A stretch of 16,963 nt of DNA from an uncultured Bacteroidota bacterium (GTDB lineage Bacteria > Bacteroidota > Bacteroidia > Bacteroidales > F082), in NCBI GenBank assembly GCA_900542475.1, contig UQNO01000039.1:1-16963 (forward strand), given 5' to 3'. Under the pieces are notes generated by a model. It was not told the DNA's origin. It made no database searches and worked only from the letters and a program-made list of their open reading frames with translations. A program made the position numbers and the translations under genes. Positions within the stretch are counted from its first letter, which is position 1. Each line of letters opens with the position of its first letter. This document shows positions 13,734 to 16,963 of this stretch, piece by piece.

Positions 13734-15557
13734 ATGAAAAAAACAACGACATTGAAAGCCTTTCTGCTTTCTCTGGCGATGGCACTGGTAGTGCTGTCGC
13801 CAACGACGATGAACGCTCAAAGCGAGGACTGGTTCCGCAATAACGACTTTAATGGCGGCAACCGTTTTGCAAGCGACTGGGCGATTATGAACCTTGGCAT
13901 CGGCCAGGATGCCCCTCTCGGCGGCGGACTGCTCGTTCTCGGTATCGCCGGCGCCGGCTACGCCCTGGCGCGCCGCAGACGCTCCTTGAAGAAAGGCGCT
14001 GCCATGCTCGCAGCCCTCGCCATGATGCTCGGCTTCACCCAGTGCAGGAAGAACCTCGAGACAATAGCCACTGCACCCGCCAACGGCGTTTACATCACCC
14101 TCGACGTTGACGGCGGCTCAAAAGTTGTCGTTGACCCCAATGGAGCTGCCACATACGCCACCGTTACATTTGAAGCCGGCGACATCATTTATGTCGGCAA
14201 CAACGGCGAGTGTGTCGGCTATCTCACATACGACGATGGTATTAATAAGTTTAAGGGGAAATTGTTCGATTTGGGCAAGCCTTTGAACGAGAACGACTAT
14301 CTCCATTTCTATTTCATGGGCAACAAAGGCGGCACGATAGAACCCAAGAGCGTTTATATCACTGACCAGACAAGTAAGTATCCGGTGATTTCTTACGGCC
14401 ACTCAAAATATTTTTATAAAAATGAACAGGAGAACTATACAGCGACACTTGAAAACTACTGCTCCATTATGAAGTTCCCCATTGCAGATGACGGCACTGA
14501 CAAGCAGGTGACGCTAAGTGGAATGTACAACAAGGTGACTGTGAACTTTGCCGCTAATAACGCAAACAATGGCGCCGCTTCTGTCAATCCTTACACATAC
14601 TCCAAGGACGGTTTTGGAGATATAATGCTTCACTCGGAGAGCAATACCGAGAAATGGGCGATAGTGCTGCCACAGCCTGCCGGGGAAGCGAAACTTTATG
14701 CCGATGGTTACAAAACTGTGACCGTTGAAGTTCCTGAAATCGAAGCCAACAAATATTATAAAGATAACATCAATGCAATAGCCCTCGAACCAGGCACGGC
14801 GGATAATTTGTTCAGTGTCGGCGCAAATAAGAAAGTGCGTTTCTCGTCCGGCAACCTGCAGGCGACAGGAACAACATCTTCTATGGCTTATAAAGGCTGG
14901 ACATGGTCGTTTGCGCCAGACCAGTGGAGCTATATTGGCAATAATACTGCAAATACAAACATTACAGGTAACGGAAAATTGAACGCCGACGGCACTGTTG
15001 ACCTCTTTGGTTGGAGCACAGCCTCTACATACTACGGCATAAACAACAGTACGACTTATGGAGACTATAATGGTGATTTTAAGGACTGGGGCAAGGTTGC
15101 CAACATCGCAAATCTTGACGGTCATAACGACTGGCGCACTCTGACAAAAGAAGAGTGGCAATATTTGTTCAATGAAAAAAATGCAACTCGTAAAGAGAAG
15201 CATGCGGCGGCTACTGTCAACAATGTGCCTGGCATAGTCCTTCTTCCTGACTCATGGGAACTTCCTTCAGGTTGCAACTTCAAGCCTGGTTTTGACAAAA
15301 AAGAAGGATGGAGTCGGAACAACTACGAAGGGGAAACGTGGACTGTGATGGAACTCTGCGGCGCTATCTTCCTGCCAGCCGCGGGCTACCGTAAAAATGT
15401 TACTGTTTCAGAAACTGGTTCCGCCGGCTATTACTGGTCGTCATCTCCTTCTTCTGTAGTTAATCAGGCAAATTGCGTCTATTTAAAGAAAGACAAGGTG
15501 CAGACGAATCAGTACGACTATCGCTACTACGGTTATAGCGTGCGTCTTGTGCGTTAG
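13734..15557 (+). CDS. Fused surface lipoprotein: sorting-signal-like N part, fimbrillin-like middle, FISUMP-type C domain
   Basis: The 607-residue product has two export signals. Residues 1-28 form a Sec signal peptide (MKKTTTLKAF, ending NAQ). A 30-residue segment rich in Asn, Asp and Trp leads to DAPLGGGLLVLGIAGAGYA (59-77) and an Arg cluster (80-83), which resembles the C-terminal sorting blocks of short Bacteroidota proteins. A second signal follows at once: KKGAAMLAAL then LGFTQC, with the likely lipidated Cys at 104. Residues about 112-360 look like a fimbrillin-type beta region (VYITLDVDG, ATVTFEAGDIIYVG, WAIVLPQP). Residues about 365-607 match the Fibrobacter succinogenes major paralogous (FISUMP) type: VRFSSGNLQ, DLFGWST, WRTLTKEEWQYLF, GIVLLPDSW, GAIFLPAAGYR, GYYWSSS and YGYSVRLVR. 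It is probably outer-membrane or surface exposed. Ligand and role are unknown. Confidence 0.85.
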   Translation: MKKTTTLKAFLLSLAMALVVLSPTTMNAQSEDWFRNNDFNGGNRFASDWAIMNLGIGQDAPLGGGLLVLGIAGAGYALARRRRSLKKGAAMLAALAMMLGFTQCRKNLETIATAPANGVYITLDVDGGSKVVVDPNGAATYATVTFEAGDIIYVGNNGECVGYLTYDDGINKFKGKLFDLGKPLNENDYLHFYFMGNKGGTIEPKSVYITDQTSKYPVISYGHSKYFYKNEQENYTATLENYCSIMKFPIADDGTDKQVTLSGMYNKVTVNFAANNANNGAASVNPYTYSKDGFGDIMLHSESNTEKWAIVLPQPAGEAKLYADGYKTVTVEVPEIEANKYYKDNINAIALEPGTADNLFSVGANKKVRFSSGNLQATGTTSSMAYKGWTWSFAPDQWSYIGNNTANTNITGNGKLNADGTVDLFGWSTASTYYGINNSTTYGDYNGDFKDWGKVANIANLDGHNDWRTLTKEEWQYLFNEKNATRKEKHAAATVNNVPGIVLLPDSWELPSGCNFKPGFDKKEGWSRNNYEGETWTVMELCGAIFLPAAGYRKNVTVSETGSAGYYWSSSPSSVVNQANCVYLKKDKVQTNQYDYRYYGYSVRLVR

Positions 15558-15587
15558 GCTGATAATTGATGAATTTGAAAAACCGAT

Positions 15588-15623
15588 ATATTTGCAGCGA
15601 AAATGTATTTTCGCTGCAAATAT
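15588..15623. terminator. Strong hairpin, likely bidirectional terminator
   Basis: ATATTTGCAGCGAAAAT (15588-15604) pairs perfectly with ATTTTCGCTGCAAATAT (15607-15623); with a 4-nt TGTA loop the stem is 16 bp. It lies 30 bp after the stop at 15557 and 96 bp past the engB stop on the other strand. On the minus strand the stem is followed by ATCGGTTTTT, on the plus strand only by a loose TGTTTAT. Its left arm also contains TATATTTG (15587-15594), a -7-like word. Confidence 0.6.
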
Positions 15624-15719
15624 TGTTTATGAAAAGGAAAAAAGACCCCGTCGCCGTTTGAAATCTTTCAGACAAGACAAACGGAGCCCATGGGTTTTGG
15701 CTGTCGATGCCTTGTCGTC

Positions 15720-16325
15720 TCAATCTTGTCTAAAATCTTTGTTATACTCGTCAATCAAATCTAAAATCTCGTCTTTCCCTGTCCTCTTTTCAGATGACGT
15801 GACAATCATTGTGGGAAGCTCCTCCCATTCCTCCAAAAGTCTTTTCTTGTAATTTTCGATGTTTTTCGAGAGTTGTCCGCTCTTCAGCTTGTCGGCTTTG
15901 GTAAACACAATCACGAAAGGAATGTTGTTCTCGCCAAGGCCCGAGATGAACTCCAGGTCGATTTTTTGAGGTTCGATGCGACTATCGACCAATACGAAGG
16001 TAGTGATGAGGTTGGGGCGGCCTAAAATGTATTCGTCAAGCATCTGCTTCCACAATTCGCGCTCTTTCTGCGAGCGTTTCGCAAAGCCATATCCCGGAAG
16101 GTCGACGAGATACCATTCGTCGTTGACGATGAAATGGTTGATGGTGATTGTCTTCCCCGGAGTGGCGGACACTTTCGCCAACTTGCCGTTGCCGGCGAGC
16201 ATATTGATGAGCGATGATTTCCCTACGTTGGAACGCCCGATGAAGGCGTATTCCGGCTTGTCGGCCTTCGGAAGACTGGCAACGCTGGTGTTGCTCTGAA
16301 GAAAAAACGCGGTCTTAATCAGCAT
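15720..16325 (-). CDS. engB: Ribosome biogenesis GTP-binding protein EngB (YihA/YsxC)
   Basis: EngB is an essential small GTPase for large-subunit assembly. The 201-residue product has the G1 motif GRSNVGKS (30-37), the G2 threonine in ATPGKT, the G3 motif DLPGYG (75-80), the FVLVDSR strand, the G4 motif TKADK and an SSEKRTG segment at the G5 position. Length is standard. The ATG at 16325 lies 17 bp after a -7 element. The gene is divergent from mraZ. Confidence 0.96.
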   Translation of the reverse strand: MLIKTAFFLQSNTSVASLPKADKPEYAFIGRSNVGKSSLINMLAGNGKLAKVSATPGKTITINHFIVNDEWYLVDLPGYGFAKRSQKERELWKQMLDEYILGRPNLITTFVLVDSRIEPQKIDLEFISGLGENNIPFVIVFTKADKLKSGQLSKNIENYKKRLLEEWEELPTMIVTSSEKRTGKDEILDLIDEYNKDFRQD

Positions 16326-16342
16326 TTTAATACAATTTTTTG

Positions 16343-16350
16343 CAAAAATA
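16343..16350 (-). promoter_or_regulatory. -7 element of engB
   Basis: The minus strand reads TATTTTTG followed by CAAAAAATTG, 17 nt before the engB ATG. It is the same extended form as the ruvX promoter. Confidence 0.65.
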
Positions 16351-16453
16351 CAATTTTTTTTCGTCGTTTCGACTGAAACGCAAAAGAGAAATCTCCGACA
16401 AATAATTTTGACGCTTCCATGATGAGGGAGATGTCTCTGTTTCTCCGCGCTTT

Positions 16454-16472
16454 TCCCGCAACAATTGCGGGA
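16454..16472. other. Perfect short hairpin in the engB-mraZ interval
   Basis: TCCCGCAA (16454-16461) pairs with TTGCGGGA (16465-16472) around a CAA loop, an 8-bp stem. It is not followed by a T run on either strand, so a terminator is unlikely. It sits just before three DnaA-box-like 9-mers. Confidence 0.5.
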
Positions 16473-16474
16473 GA

Positions 16475-16514
16475 TGTTAATAACTTTTTCGCCTGTTGAT
16501 AACTCTGTTGATAA
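16475..16514 (-). promoter_or_regulatory. Three DnaA-box-like 9-mers upstream of mraZ
   Basis: TGTTAATAA (16475-16483) and TGTTGATAA (16494-16502 and 16506-16514) lie in the same orientation. On the minus strand these are TTATTAACA and TTATCAACA, differing at one or two positions from the TTATCCACA DnaA box. AT-rich context makes chance matches possible. Confidence 0.35.
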
Positions 16515-16539
16515 ATTTTTTAAAAAAAATGCAAAAAAG

Positions 16540-16564
16540 TGGGAGAGAGTGGGAAAAAATGTGT
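16540..16564 (+). promoter_or_regulatory. MraZ-type operator: TGGGA direct repeats with 10-bp period
   Basis: TGGGA (16540-16544), five bases, TGGGA (16550-16554), five bases, then a degenerate TGTGT (16560-16564). E. coli MraZ is known to bind TGGGN direct repeats with 5-nt spacers upstream of its own gene, and the spacing here is identical. The repeats run into a -7-like TAATTTTA (16564-16571), so bound MraZ would cover the promoter. mraZ starts 31 bp downstream. Confidence 0.7.
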
Positions 16565-16594
16565 AATTTTACATGCTGAAAAATTTGTATGCAA

Positions 16595-16963
16595 ATGAAT
16601 TATCCGATAGGTGAATATTATTGTAAATTAGACTCCAAGGGGAGGTTGCTTTTGCCAAGTAGTTTCAAGGAGCAGATAGGCGACGCCTTGAACGAGGGCC
16701 TTGTGCTGCGCCCGGGTCTGTTCGAGACCTGCCTTGACGTGTATGGGAAGGACGACTGGCGTAAATTGCAGGATAAACTTGGCAAGCTGAATCCGTTCAA
16801 GAAGGAAAATCTCATGATGATGCGACGCATCAACGCCGGTGCGAGGGTCGTGACGATGGACGCGAGCGGGCGGATTCAGATTCCGAAAGACCTTGCGGAG
16901 AAATGCGGTATGCTGAAGGAGGTGGTCGTGACGTCGTTGCCGGACAGAATGCAAATCTGGGCG
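16595..16963 (+). CDS. mraZ: Transcriptional regulator MraZ (5' part, cut by window end)
   Basis: The first 123 codons are present. The product has the two AbrB-like half-repeats of MraZ, each marked by a D-x-x-GR signature: DSKGRLLLP (13-21) and DASGRIQIP (89-97). Between them lies the helical linker with LNEGLVLRPG and W55. MraZ forms ring-shaped oligomers that bind repeats upstream of the dcw (division and cell wall) cluster. mraW/rsmH, ftsL and murE would be expected just past the window. The ATG at 16595 is chosen because it precedes the conserved YYCKLDSKGR start. Operator-like TGGGA repeats lie just upstream, suggesting autoregulation. Confidence 0.93.
   Translation, partial: MNYPIGEYYCKLDSKGRLLLPSSFKEQIGDALNEGLVLRPGLFETCLDVYGKDDWRKLQDKLGKLNPFKKENLMMMRRINAGARVVTMDASGRIQIPKDLAEKCGMLKEVVVTSLPDRMQIWA

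Noticed and set aside
13412..13843. Long open frames through the 9-bp repeats on both strands (Leu-Asn-Ala, Met-Pro-Leu and Ala-Leu-Arg peptides)
   Set aside because: A 9-bp unit keeps several frames open by itself. The plus-strand frame runs out of frame into the signal peptide of the real gene, and none has its own promoter in the current 10-G state.
15629..15661. Ten-codon ORF (MKRKKDPVAV) after the 15588-15623 hairpin
   Set aside because: Too short and without support beyond the promoter-like word in the hairpin.
16475..16514. Chromosomal replication origin
   Set aside because: Only three imperfect DnaA-like words, no dnaA, dnaN or rpmH neighbour and no clear unwinding element. The context is the start of the dcw cluster.

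Overview
The window reads as chromosome of a member of the Bacteroidota, most likely order Bacteroidales. Three things point there: housekeeping proteins of Bacteroidales type (an HU-CCDC81/SPOR protein, the tig-clpP-clpX cluster, lipoproteins, a fimbrillin-like/FISUMP surface protein); almost every transcription unit is preceded by the Bacteroidota -7 element TAnnTTTG, often extended to TTTGCAAAAA; and start sites generally lack Shine-Dalgarno sequences. No insertion sequence, phage or CRISPR array was seen.

Layout. 1-1787: the tail of an unidentified gene, an HU-CCDC81/SPOR envelope protein and trmB, tightly packed on the + strand. 1790-2449: pcm, convergent with trmB. 2508-5899: a Gfo/Idh/MocA oxidoreductase, a lipoprotein and a WcaJ/WbaP-type polyprenyl phosphosugar transferase, the last two overlapping. 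5903-9168 (minus strand): tRNA-Leu(UAG), trigger factor, clpP and clpX, a protein-quality-control cluster. 9230-10321: one OppC-type permease. 10723-11532: dapD, convergent with tRNA-His, whose apparent terminator lies inside the dapD coding sequence. 11691-13270: ruvX, peptide deformylase and a small helical-repeat lipoprotein. 13319-15557: an accessory locus described below. 15720-16325: the ribosome-assembly GTPase gene engB (minus). 16595 to the end: mraZ, first gene of the division and cell-wall cluster, behind a set of MraZ-type operator repeats.

The most unusual part is 13319-15557. A consensus promoter precedes a 40-codon ORF interrupted by a G10 homopolymer. It is followed by 22 copies of a 9-bp unit and then by a 607-codon gene. 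That gene looks like two secretory proteins fused head to tail: a signal peptide, a short segment and a sorting-signal-like transmembrane/Arg-cluster block, followed at once by a complete lipoprotein signal peptide, a fimbrillin-like region and a C-terminal FISUMP-type domain. The locus looks built for length variation (G tract and VNTR) upstream of a surface lipoprotein, and the protein may be matured as a polyprotein.

Other points of note are a trigger factor that appears to lack the whole PPIase domain and carries a Lys/Ala-rich tail, interlocked divergent promoters between pcm and the oxidoreductase gene, and three convergent gene pairs separated by only 1-3 bp. All calls are from reading the sequence; no database search was run.
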